DNA from: Bacteroidota bacterium
GTDB taxonomy: Bacteria; Bacteroidota; Ignavibacteria; Ignavibacteriales; Melioribacteraceae
Assembly (NCBI GenBank): GCA_023447335.1
Contig: JAEXOD010000072.1
Location: 1 to 20,584, forward strand
DNA: 20,584 bases
Reading direction: 5' to 3'
Shown: positions 7,862 to 14,835 of the stretch, piece by piece
How positions within the stretch are numbered: position 1 is the first letter of the stretch
Layout: the number at the start of each line of letters is the position of its first letter
Program-made: the position numbers and the translations under genes
The notes under the pieces: model-generated
Seen by the model: only the letters and a program-made list of their open reading frames with translations
Database searches by the model: none
Told to the model about the DNA's origin: nothing

Positions 7862-7880
7862 TACTTTGAAATACAAAGTA
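7862..7880. promoter_or_regulatory. Palindromic operator, copy 1 (membrane protein/regulator unit)
   Basis: TACTTTG-AAATA-CAAAGTA is a perfect 7-bp inverted repeat with a 5-bp spacer, 18 of 19 bases identical to the copy at 6910-6928. It ends 21 nt before the start codon at 7841 and abuts the proposed -10 of the minus-strand promoter, so a bound protein would cover the transcription start. This is the expected layout for autorepression. Confidence 0.65.
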
Positions 7881-7909
7881 AAATTAATCAATTAAAATTG
7901 CTTTGTCAA
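7881..7909 (-). promoter_or_regulatory. Putative promoter of the membrane protein/regulator unit
   Basis: On the minus strand a consensus TTGACA (7909-7904) is followed after 17 nt by TAATTT (7886-7881), a weak -10. The palindromic operator starts at the next base. The gap between the divergent units therefore holds this promoter and the his promoter. Confidence 0.4.
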
Positions 7910-7926
7910 CAAAAAAAATAAAAAAC

Positions 7927-7954
7927 TTGATTTTTTATTTTTTTACTTTATTTT
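7927..7954 (+). promoter_or_regulatory. hisp: Putative promoter of the his operon
   Basis: TTGATT (7927-7932) and TATTTT (7949-7954) are separated by 16 nt. The stretch TATTTTAG also matches seven of eight positions of the Bacteroidota TAnnTTTG -7 element, with a TTG about 19 nt upstream. Transcription would begin near 7961, leaving a very short 5' end before the leader ORF at 7979. The region is extremely T-rich, so chance matches are possible. Confidence 0.4.
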
Positions 7955-7978
7955 AGACCTAAAAGAAAATTTAAAATT

Positions 7979-8065
7979 ATGAAAAATTATTCGGTAGCAT
8001 TACATCATCTACATCATCATCACTTGGAGAAAAACCAAGCGCCGGATAATTTTAAACTATTATAA
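7979..8065 (+). CDS. hisL: his operon leader peptide (attenuator)
   Basis: A 28-codon ORF reading MKNYSVALHHLHHHHLEKNQ and then APDNFKLL. Codons 9-15 are His-His-Leu-His-His-His-His (five CAT and one CAC). Six His among seven codons directly upstream of an eight-gene his operon is the signature of a ribosome-stalling attenuator peptide, as in the E. coli hisL system. The start has only a weak purine stretch upstream (AAAAGAAAA, 7961-7969). The codons after the His run (20-25) contain the 5' strand of the proposed antiterminator, so a ribosome that passes the His codons would mask it. That explains why the peptide continues 13 codons beyond the His run. It was identified by eye as an ORF too short for routine gene calling. 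Confidence 0.92.
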   Translation: MKNYSVALHHLHHHHLEKNQAPDNFKLL

Positions 8066-8105
8066 CTAGATAATTAATTTATATGTATAAATAAAACCCC
8101 GGCGT
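8039..8105 (+). promoter_or_regulatory. his attenuator antiterminator pairing
   Basis: CGCCGG (8040-8045) is the exact complement of CCGGCG (8099-8104), and G8039 can wobble-pair with U8105. After a small internal loop, UUUUA (8050-8054) pairs with UAAAA (8092-8096). These 3' partners are the 5' arm and apical part of the terminator, so the two structures exclude each other. The 5' strand starts 16 nt after the last His codon. A small hairpin, CUUGG (8023-8027) with CCAAG (8035-8039) and loop AGAAAAA, directly follows the His run and may act as the pause hairpin. The pairings are seen in sequence; the mechanism is inferred from classical amino-acid attenuators. Confidence 0.75.
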
Positions 8106-8120
8106 AAGTCGGGGTTTTTT
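8093..8120 (+). terminator. his attenuator intrinsic terminator
   Basis: AAAACCCCGGC (8093-8103) pairs with GUCGGGGUUUU (8108-8118) over 11 bp with one G-U pair, closing a GUAA tetraloop of the stable GNRA type. Six U residues (8115-8120) complete a textbook intrinsic terminator. It stands between the leader stop codon and hisG, 18 nt before the hisG start, so it would stop transcription before the operon when histidine is plentiful. Confidence 0.9.
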
Positions 8121-8138
8121 CGTTTTAAAGGAGAATTT

Positions 8139-9008
8139 ATGCCAAACGGAAATTTGAAATTAGCATTACAAAAAAAAGGTAGATTAACCGATAAAAGTTT
8201 ACAATTACTTAGGAATTGTGATCTTGATATTGAGGACTATAACGACAGATTAATAATTAGTGCAAAAAACTTAGAACTTGATCTGCTATTTTTACGAGAT
8301 GATGACATTCCGGAATATGTAAGTGACGGTGTTGCCGATATAGGTATTGTAGGTGAAGATGTTATTTTCGAAAAACAATCTGATGTTGAGATAATAAGAA
8401 AATTAGGGTTCGGTAAATGTAAATTATCAATTGCAGCCCCAGATGGGATTAAGATTGAAAAACCAGAAGACTTAATTAACAAAAAAATAGCTACATCTTA
8501 TCCAAACTTATTAAAAAAATATCTTAATGAAAACAATATAAAAGCTAAAGTTGTTGAAATTAGCGGCTCGGTAGAAATAACTCCTTCACTTGGCGTTGCA
8601 GATTTAATTTGTGATATTGTTAGCACCGGAAATACATTAAAGATTAATAAATTGGTAAAATCTTTTGACATTTTTTCAAGTGAAACAGTAATAATAGCTA
8701 ACAAAAACATTTATGACGATATTAAAAAAGCTGACTTATTAGAAGATTTATTAAGTCGAATTGATTCGGCTTTAATTGCAAAGCGTTCTAAGTATTTGAT
8801 GATGAATGCTCCTACGGAATCGATTGAAAAAATAAAAAAAATTGTTCCGGCATTAAAAAGTCCCACAATTATGCCTTTAGCAGAACCGGGAATGGTTGCA
8901 ATTCATGCTGTAATTCCTTCCGGAATGTTTTGGAATATTAATAAAGAGCTTAAAAAAGAAGGCGCTTCGGGAATATTACTTTTACCAATTGAGAATATGA
9001 TACCATGA
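8139..9008 (+). CDS. hisG: ATP phosphoribosyltransferase, long form
   Basis: Catalyses the first step of histidine synthesis, ATP + PRPP to phosphoribosyl-ATP, in the cytoplasm. At 289 residues it is the long form. The catalytic part (about 6-210) includes LALQKKGRLTDKS, the DGVADIGIVGEDV segment (63-75) and the PRPP-binding loop DIVSTGNTLKIN (159-170). The C-terminal ACT-like regulatory domain (about 213-289, with MMNAPTESIEKIKKIVPALKSPTIMPL) should allow feedback inhibition by histidine and removes the need for HisZ, which is absent. The start has a strong AAGGAG (8128-8133) 5 nt upstream. It is the first structural gene after the attenuator and overlaps hisD by 4 bp (ATGA), giving translational coupling. 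Confidence 0.97.
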   Translation: MPNGNLKLALQKKGRLTDKSLQLLRNCDLDIEDYNDRLIISAKNLELDLLFLRDDDIPEYVSDGVADIGIVGEDVIFEKQSDVEIIRKLGFGKCKLSIAAPDGIKIEKPEDLINKKIATSYPNLLKKYLNENNIKAKVVEISGSVEITPSLGVADLICDIVSTGNTLKINKLVKSFDIFSSETVIIANKNIYDDIKKADLLEDLLSRIDSALIAKRSKYLMMNAPTESIEKIKKIVPALKSPTIMPLAEPGMVAIHAVIPSGMFWNINKELKKEGASGILLLPIENMIP

Positions 9009-10288
9009 AAATAGTTGAATTAACTAAAATAACAAACAAAGAAGTTGAAAGTCTTTTAAGTAGAAAAACAATTTCTTATAGCAACTTATTGCCTTTAGTA
9101 ACCAATATTTTTGAAGAGATTAAAACAAAAGGGGAAAGTGGTCTTAAAAAAATATCGAATGAATTAGACAATAACAATAGAGCAGAGCTAATATTAAGCG
9201 AAAAAGAATTAAGAATATCTGCAATGAAAATAGATTTAGAGCTTAAAAATGCAATTGATGAAGCTTATGAAAACATTTGGAAATTTCACTTACTTCAAAA
9301 ACCGGATGCCTATAGTATCGAAATAAAAGATGGAATACAATGCAGTAGAAAACCGATTCCTATTGAAAATGTGGGACTATATATACCCGGAGGAACTGCT
9401 GTTCTTTTTTCTACGCTATTGATGTTGGCAGTTCCGGCAAAAATAGCCGGATGTAAAAGAATTGTTGTTACATCTCCCTTCGGCGGAAAGGAGATTAGCC
9501 CGGCTTTAGCATATACTGCTGAAAAATGTGGAATTAGAGAATTTTATTCGGTAGGCGGAGCCCAAGCTATAGCAATGTTTGCTTTAGGTACGGAAAATAT
9601 TAAAAAAGTAGATAAAATTTTTGGACCGGGTAATCAGTATGTAACCGCTGCTAAAGTATTACTTCCTTTAATGGGAACAAGTTGTATGATAGATATGCCT
9701 GCAGGACCAAGCGAACTTTTGGTAATTGCTGATAATTCGGCTAATCCAAAATACATTGCTGCTGATTTACTTTCGCAAGCAGAACACGGAGTTGATAGTC
9801 AAGTAATACTAATGACTGATGATTTATTATTTGCTAATAAAGTTAATGTAGAAATAAACAAACAAACTAAATTGTTACCTAGAAAAGAGTATGTTAATAA
9901 ATGTCTCGAAAACTCTGCTTGTATAGTTACAAGTGATTTGGAAAAGGCAATTGAACTAAGCAATTATTATGCTCCGGAACATCTTATCATTAATACAAAA
10001 TGTAATGAAGATATAGCCCTTAATGTAACAAATGCCGGGAGTGTTTTTGTAGGTGAATATTCATGTGAAAGTGCAGGTGATTATGCAAGCGGTACAAATC
10101 ACTCGTTACCTACAAACGGATATGCTAAATCAATCGGAGGTGTTAATGTGGAGATGTTTATGAAAAATATTACTTTCCAAAGTTTAACCAAATTTGGATT
10201 GAATTCAATTAGTAACACAATTATTAAAATGGCAGAAGCTGAAGAACTTGAAGCTCATGCAAATGCCGTAAAAGTGAGGTTAAATTAA
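9005..10288 (+). CDS. hisD: Histidinol dehydrogenase
   Basis: Catalyses the last two steps of the pathway, oxidising L-histidinol to L-histidine with two NAD+ and a zinc ion. The 427-residue length is standard. Visible signatures: IENVGLYIPGGTAVLFSTLLM (about 120-140), the FGPGNQYVTAAK motif (206-217), and Gln258/His261 in LLSQAEHGVDSQ. YYAPEHLI follows, with catalytic Glu325 and His326. Asp359 sits in AGDYASGTNHSLPT, and His418 in ELEAHANAV. All expected zinc-binding and catalytic residues are present. The start overlaps hisG by 4 bp and the stop overlaps the hisC start by one base (TAATG). Confidence 0.97.
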   Translation: MKIVELTKITNKEVESLLSRKTISYSNLLPLVTNIFEEIKTKGESGLKKISNELDNNNRAELILSEKELRISAMKIDLELKNAIDEAYENIWKFHLLQKPDAYSIEIKDGIQCSRKPIPIENVGLYIPGGTAVLFSTLLMLAVPAKIAGCKRIVVTSPFGGKEISPALAYTAEKCGIREFYSVGGAQAIAMFALGTENIKKVDKIFGPGNQYVTAAKVLLPLMGTSCMIDMPAGPSELLVIADNSANPKYIAADLLSQAEHGVDSQVILMTDDLLFANKVNVEINKQTKLLPRKEYVNKCLENSACIVTSDLEKAIELSNYYAPEHLIINTKCNEDIALNVTNAGSVFVGEYSCESAGDYASGTNHSLPTNGYAKSIGGVNVEMFMKNITFQSLTKFGLNSISNTIIKMAEAEELEAHANAVKVRLN

Positions 10289-11334
10289 TGGATTTAAATA
10301 AGATTGTAAGAAAAAATATTCTAAATCTAAAACCATATACATCTGCAAGAAGTACTAACTTATCAGGAGTATTATTAGATGCAAACGAAAATCCTTTCGG
10401 AAGTGTTGTAGAAGAAGAATTTTTAGAATTAAATCGTTATCCTGACCCAAACCAAACGATGCTGCGAACAAAAATGTCAGAATTTTTAGGTATAAACTCT
10501 GAAAATTTATTCTTCGGAGTCGGCAGTGATGAAATAATTGATCTTTTAATAAAAATATTTTGCATTCCGAATAATGACAATGTAATTATCTGTGAACCTA
10601 CGTACGGGATGTATAATGTTAGTTGTAATATAAATGATATTGAAGTTCGAAACGCTAATCTCACTGAAATGTTTGATATTGATATTGATGCGATCAACAT
10701 GGAAAAAGATGAAAACACGAAAATATTATTTTTATGTTCACCGAATAATCCGACCGGAAATTTATTAGATTATTCTAAAATTGAGATGTTGGCAAATTTG
10801 CAAGATATAGTGATAGTAATAGACGAAGCATATATAGATTTTGCAGAAGAATATTCTAGTTTAAAATTAATTAAAAAATATGATAACATTATATTGCTAA
10901 GAACGTTTTCAAAGGCATGGGGATTAGCTGCAGTAAGATGCGGATATTGTATTGCAGATAAAAATATTATTAATCTCTTATTTAAAGTTAAGGCTCCGTA
11001 TAGTATCAATAAACTAACAGAAAATATTATTTTAAAAGCTTTATCAAGAGTTGAGGATTATTATGAAGTGATATCTAAAATAAAAATTCAACGTGAATTT
11101 TTGATAAGGGAATTAAACAAAATAAAAAGAGTATTAAAAGTATATAAGACCGATTCAAATTTTATTTTATTTAAAGTCGAAAATCCAAAAGAAATATATC
11201 GAAAGCTTTCGGATAGGAATATTATTATTCGCGATCGAAGTAATCAAGTAAACCTTGAAGGTTGTTTACGCGTTTCTATCGGAACAAAAGAACAAAACGA
11301 ATCATTTATAAATAACCTTAAGGAATTGTTATGA
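10288..11334 (+). CDS. hisC: Histidinol-phosphate aminotransferase
   Basis: PLP-dependent fold-type I aminotransferase converting imidazole-acetol phosphate and glutamate to histidinol phosphate. It has 348 residues, the usual length. LLDANENPFG (29-38) and RYPDPNQTMLR (50-60) are the typical N-terminal motifs. SPNNPTGN (151-158) and DEAYIDF (179-185) line the cofactor. TFSKAWGLAAVRCGY (206-220) carries the Schiff-base lysine Lys209. LRVSIGTKEQN near the C-terminus holds the substrate-phosphate arginine. It overlaps hisB by 4 bp. Related enzymes acting on aromatic amino acids are excluded by the operon context. Confidence 0.96.
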   Translation: MDLNKIVRKNILNLKPYTSARSTNLSGVLLDANENPFGSVVEEEFLELNRYPDPNQTMLRTKMSEFLGINSENLFFGVGSDEIIDLLIKIFCIPNNDNVIICEPTYGMYNVSCNINDIEVRNANLTEMFDIDIDAINMEKDENTKILFLCSPNNPTGNLLDYSKIEMLANLQDIVIVIDEAYIDFAEEYSSLKLIKKYDNIILLRTFSKAWGLAAVRCGYCIADKNIINLLFKVKAPYSINKLTENIILKALSRVEDYYEVISKIKIQREFLIRELNKIKRVLKVYKTDSNFILFKVENPKEIYRKLSDRNIIIRDRSNQVNLEGCLRVSIGTKEQNESFINNLKELL

Positions 11335-12194
11335 ATATTTATTTAAATTATAAGGTATTGAATTTTGAGGGGAATAATATAAATGGAATTATTACTAAAT
11401 TAAAACAAATTAGCGATAAAGGTATTTTATTAAAAACGGAAATAGATAGAATTGAACCTATTTTTAAAAAAATTTTTGAAGCAGAACAAATAAATTTTAT
11501 TGAAGGAGTTGAAGCAGAAAATATTATTGATATATCTTATAGCAAAAAGTATTTATATAAAAATAAAGAATATGAAACTATTGAAGAAATATTTGCTGTA
11601 ATTGAAGAGTTAAATAGGGTAGCTATAATAGAACGAAATACTAACGAAACAAAGATTAAAATAAAAATAAATCTTGACGGTATGGGAATAAATGAAATTG
11701 AAACGGGTATCGGATTTTTTGATCACATGTTACAGCAAATAGCAAGGCACGGTAATATCGATTTAGAGATTAAAGTTATCGGAGATTTAGATGTTGATTT
11801 ACATCACACAGTTGAGGATACAGGATTAGCTTTGGGAGAGGCTATCTTAAAAGCATTAGGTACAAAAAGAGGAATAAAACGATATGGTTTTTTACTTCCG
11901 ATGGATGAAAGTATAACTAAGTTTGCATTAGATTTAAGCGGAAGATCTTATCTAAATTTCAAATGTAAATTCAATAATACTATGGTTGGTGAATTTCCTA
12001 CAGAATTAACAGAAGAGTTTTTTAAGTCTTTAGCTGCCGGTTTACGTGCCAATCTTTACGTTAGATGTAAAGGTAAAAATGATCACCATAAAATTGAGAG
12101 TATTTTTAAGGCATTTGCCAAATCGCTTAATGAAGCTCTTAGATATGATGAAAGAGCAAAGAATATTTTACCAACTACAAAGGGGCTTTTATGA
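11331..12194 (+). CDS. hisB: Imidazoleglycerol-phosphate dehydratase with unusual N-terminal extension
   Basis: Dehydrates imidazole-glycerol phosphate to imidazole-acetol phosphate, with Mn2+. The catalytic domain covers about residues 97-287 (191 residues, normal size) and has GIGFFDHMLQQIARHG (126-141), the metal site HHTVEDTG (158-165), a SGRSYLNF segment and the second metal motif DHHKIES (251-257). Residues 1-96 are extra. They are Lys/Glu/Ile-rich and mixed alpha/beta, and they lack the DxDxT and other motifs of the HAD histidinol phosphatase fused to HisB in enterobacteria, and are too short for it. No internal ATG or Shine-Dalgarno suggests a start at residue 97, and the ATGA overlap with hisC supports the long form. 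The function of the extension is unknown. Confidence 0.93.
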   Translation: MNIYLNYKVLNFEGNNINGIITKLKQISDKGILLKTEIDRIEPIFKKIFEAEQINFIEGVEAENIIDISYSKKYLYKNKEYETIEEIFAVIEELNRVAIIERNTNETKIKIKINLDGMGINEIETGIGFFDHMLQQIARHGNIDLEIKVIGDLDVDLHHTVEDTGLALGEAILKALGTKRGIKRYGFLLPMDESITKFALDLSGRSYLNFKCKFNNTMVGEFPTELTEEFFKSLAAGLRANLYVRCKGKNDHHKIESIFKAFAKSLNEALRYDERAKNILPTTKGLL

Positions 12195-12775
12195 TTGGTG
12201 TAATTGATTACGGAAGCGGAAATATTAAATCAATTTTGAATGTGTTAAATGATTTTTCGACAGAGTTCATTTTAACAAATAAAGTAGAAGAACTAAGTAA
12301 GTGCGATAAAATACTTTTACCCGGAGTAGGTGAAGCAAGTTATGCAATGAATAGGTTAAAAGAATATAATTTAGTAGAGTTTTTAAAGAGCTTAACAATT
12401 CCAATGCTTGGAATTTGTCTCGGTCTTCAATTATTAACAAAGAATAGCGAGGAAGGTAATACAGAATGTTTGGGAATTATTGATGAAACGACATTAAAAT
12501 TTAAAGAAAATAACCTAATTATACCGCATATGGGGTGGAATGAAATTACTATTGAAAAAGAATGCCAATTAACTAATGGAATTGAAAATAAGAAAGATTT
12601 TTATTTTGCAAATTCATATTATTGTCCGGTTAACAAGTTTACAATAGCAACTACAAATTATGGATGCAATTTTTCAGCTATAATTAATAAAGATAATTAT
12701 TGGGGAATACAATTTCATCCGGAAAAATCAGCGGAACAAGGAATTAAAATAATGGAGAATTTTATAAAATTATGA
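12191..12775 (+). CDS. hisH: Imidazole glycerol phosphate synthase, glutaminase subunit
   Basis: Class I glutamine amidotransferase that hydrolyses glutamine and channels ammonia to HisF. It has 194 residues, a normal length. The N-terminus IDYGSGNIKSI and LLPGVGEASYAM (42-53) are typical. The triad is complete: Cys76 in GICLGLQLL, and His176 and Glu178 in GIQFHPEKS. One family motif differs: the usual Y-F-V-H-S-Y reads YFANSYY here (138-144), with Asn141 where I expect His. The ATGA overlaps on both sides (hisB and hisA) favour coupled, near-stoichiometric synthesis. Confidence 0.95.
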   Translation: MIGVIDYGSGNIKSILNVLNDFSTEFILTNKVEELSKCDKILLPGVGEASYAMNRLKEYNLVEFLKSLTIPMLGICLGLQLLTKNSEEGNTECLGIIDETTLKFKENNLIIPHMGWNEITIEKECQLTNGIENKKDFYFANSYYCPVNKFTIATTNYGCNFSAIINKDNYWGIQFHPEKSAEQGIKIMENFIKL

Positions 12776-13488
12776 AAGTCATACCTGCAATTGATATAAT
12801 AGAAGGGAAAGTTGTACGTTTAACTAAAGGAGATTTTGATAAACGAATTGAGTATTTAGGAAGCCCGTTAGATTATGCAATAAAATATGAGGAATTCGGT
12901 TTCACTAATTTGCATGTTGTTGATTTAATGGCATCGGTAAATGGGGAAGTTTCCGTTTTAAAACTAATTGAAGAAATTAAAGTAAAAACCAGATTGATGT
13001 TGCAATTCGGTGGCGGAATAAAAACATTAGAAACAGCAAAATCATTATTAAATTGCGGAGTAGATAAACTTATTATCGGTTCAATATCCGTAACGGATAA
13101 ACCTGAATTCGAAAAAGTCATTACTGAAATTCCCGAAGATAGAATAATAATAGCAGTTGATGTTAAAGATAATAAAATTGCCGTAAAGGGATGGAAGGAA
13201 ATTAGTAGAATAAATATTGAAGAACATATTGAATATTGTATTAATAAAAAATTGTTCTCATTTTTATGTACGGATATTTCAAAAGACGGAATGCTAAACG
13301 GAACAAATATTTATCTGTATGAGAAGTTAATTAAAAAATATCAGAATATTAATCTAATTGCTTCAGGCGGTGTTTCGGAATTTGAAGATTTAATTAGACT
13401 GGAAAATATAAATGTTCCGGCTGTTGTAGTAGGCAAAGCGATATATGAAAATAAAATTAGTTTAGAGGAGTTAAAAAGATTTGCTTAA
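12772..13488 (+). CDS. hisA: ProFAR isomerase (phosphoribosylformimino-AICAR ribotide isomerase)
   Basis: TIM-barrel isomerase that opens the aminoaldose ring of ProFAR to give PRFAR, the HisF substrate. It has 238 residues, a normal length. Asp8 in PAIDIIEGKVVRL (5-17) and Asp130 in IIAVDVKDNKIAVKGW (127-142) are the expected acid/base pair. The two phosphate sites are QFGGGIKTLE (78-87) and LIASGGVSEFEDL (195-207). TDISKDGMLNGTN (167-179) is the conserved loop. The first base of its ATG lies inside the hisH stop overlap. The sequence resembles hisF as expected for paralogues, but the HisA-specific KGW motif separates them. Confidence 0.96.
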   Translation: MKVIPAIDIIEGKVVRLTKGDFDKRIEYLGSPLDYAIKYEEFGFTNLHVVDLMASVNGEVSVLKLIEEIKVKTRLMLQFGGGIKTLETAKSLLNCGVDKLIIGSISVTDKPEFEKVITEIPEDRIIIAVDVKDNKIAVKGWKEISRINIEEHIEYCINKKLFSFLCTDISKDGMLNGTNIYLYEKLIKKYQNINLIASGGVSEFEDLIRLENINVPAVVVGKAIYENKISLEELKRFA

Positions 13489-14236
13489 AAAAAGAATTAT
13501 TCCGTGTTTGGATGTTAAAAACGGTGAGGTAGTAAAGGGAACAAATTTTGTTAATTTAATTAGTGCAGGAAATGCTGTTGAATTAGCTAAAAGATATTAT
13601 GATGAAGGTGCAGATGAATTAGTGTTTTTGGATATAACAGCAACAGAAGAAAAACGCAAAACAATTACAAAACTTGCCGAAGAAGTAAGTCGAGTGCTAC
13701 GTATTCCTTATACTATCGGCGGAGGTGTGAATTCTTTGTATGATATTGAGGAATTACTAAAAGCCGGAGCTGATAAAGTATCTATGAATAGCTCAATTGT
13801 AAAAAATCCGAAATTAATAAGTATGGCTGCAAAACAGTTCGGTAGCCAAGCGGTTGTTGCAGCAATTGATGTAAAAAAAGAAGGCGATAAATATATTGTA
13901 TATATAAAAGGTGGTAAAGAAAAAACAGAGTTAGATGCTTTTGATTGGTGTAAAAAAGTTGTTGATTTGGGGGCAGGTGAAATTTTACTTACTTCAATGG
14001 ATAAAGACGGTACAAAAGAAGGGTATGATTTAGAAATATTGAATGCAGTAACTAAATTAGTTAATGTTCCTGTTATTGCGAGTGGCGGGGCAGGCAAAAA
14101 AGAAGATTTTTATAATGCATTTACGTTTACTAAAGTTACGGGCTGTTTAGCCGCAGGTCTATTTCATTTTAATAAGTTAAAAATTAATGATCTTAAAACA
14201 TATTTAAAAAATAAAGGAATACAGGTGAGATTATGA
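13481..14236 (+). CDS. hisF: Imidazole glycerol phosphate synthase, cyclase subunit (TTG start)
   Basis: TIM-barrel cyclase that uses PRFAR and ammonia from HisH to make imidazole-glycerol phosphate and AICAR. It has 251 residues, a normal length. The catalytic aspartates are Asp11 (RIIPCLDVKNGEVVKG) and Asp130 (AVVAAIDVKK). Phosphate sites are TIGGGVNSLYDIEELL (78-93) and VIASGGAGKKEDF; LLTSMDKDGTKEGYDL is also conserved. The start codon is TTG at 13481, and no ATG is available because the conserved KKRIIPCLD begins two codons later. A GAGGAG (13465-13470) stands 10 nt upstream, inside hisA, so this junction alone has its own strong ribosome site. It overlaps hisA by 8 bp and hisIE by 4 bp. 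Confidence 0.96.
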   Translation: MLKKRIIPCLDVKNGEVVKGTNFVNLISAGNAVELAKRYYDEGADELVFLDITATEEKRKTITKLAEEVSRVLRIPYTIGGGVNSLYDIEELLKAGADKVSMNSSIVKNPKLISMAAKQFGSQAVVAAIDVKKEGDKYIVYIKGGKEKTELDAFDWCKKVVDLGAGEILLTSMDKDGTKEGYDLEILNAVTKLVNVPVIASGGAGKKEDFYNAFTFTKVTGCLAAGLFHFNKLKINDLKTYLKNKGIQVRL

Positions 14237-14835
14237 GTTCGGAAAATCTAAATTTTGATAAAATGAATGGACTGATACCGACAATTATTGTTGATGCTGT
14301 TACAAATCAAATACTGATGCTTGGGTTTATGAATGAGGAGGCATATAATAAAACAATTGCAATAGGTAAAGTAACTTTTTACAGTAGAACAAAAAATAGA
14401 TTATGGACAAAAGGAGAAACTTCGGGAAATTATTTATTAGTTAAAAAAATTATTACAGATTGCGATAGGGATTCTTTGTTAATTTATGTAAATCCTTTAG
14501 GCAATACTTGCCATACGGGTAATTATAGTTGTTTTAGTGTAGAAAAAAACAGTATTAATTTTTTCAATTTGTTATTTGGGTTAATTAAACAAAGAAACGA
14601 AGAATTACCTGATAATTCATATACTACAAAACTTTTTTTACAAGGCGAAAATAGAATTATTCAAAAAGTTGGTGAAGAAGCAATTGAAACCGTTATAGCT
14701 GCAAAGAATAACGATCGGGATGAAATTATTAACGAAGTTAGTGATTTAATTTATCACTTATTTGTAATGCTTGTGCAAAAGGGAATAGATATTAATGAGA
14801 TTTCCGAAAAATTATTGGAACGTCATAAGCGATAA
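14233..14835 (+). CDS. hisIE: Bifunctional phosphoribosyl-AMP cyclohydrolase / phosphoribosyl-ATP pyrophosphatase
   Basis: Carries out steps 2 and 3 of the pathway. Residues about 14-105 are the HisI cyclohydrolase, with LGFMNEEAY (30-38), FYSRTKNRLWTKGETSGN (49-66), the metal site DCDRD (76-80) and Cys93 and Cys100 in NTCHTGNYSC. Residues about 110-200 are the HisE pyrophosphohydrolase with the MazG-like helices KVGEEAIETVIAAKN (145-159) and INEVSDLIYHLFVML (166-180). The 200-residue length fits the fused form. It is the last his gene. A 162-nt AT-rich gap follows with only a weak CTTAA/TTAAG hairpin near 14910-14933, so no convincing terminator is seen. Confidence 0.96.
   Translation: MSSENLNFDKMNGLIPTIIVDAVTNQILMLGFMNEEAYNKTIAIGKVTFYSRTKNRLWTKGETSGNYLLVKKIITDCDRDSLLIYVNPLGNTCHTGNYSCFSVEKNSINFFNLLFGLIKQRNEELPDNSYTTKLFLQGENRIIQKVGEEAIETVIAAKNNDRDEIINEVSDLIYHLFVMLVQKGIDINEISEKLLERHKR

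Noticed and set aside
11331..11620. HisB extension as a histidinol-phosphate phosphatase (HAD) domain
   Set aside because: No DxDxT motif, no later HAD motifs, and the length is well below the roughly 165 residues of that domain.
13708..14097. A 129-codon minus-strand ORF inside hisF
   Set aside because: The Pro/Ser-rich translation is the antisense image of hisF, whose catalytic motifs are all intact.
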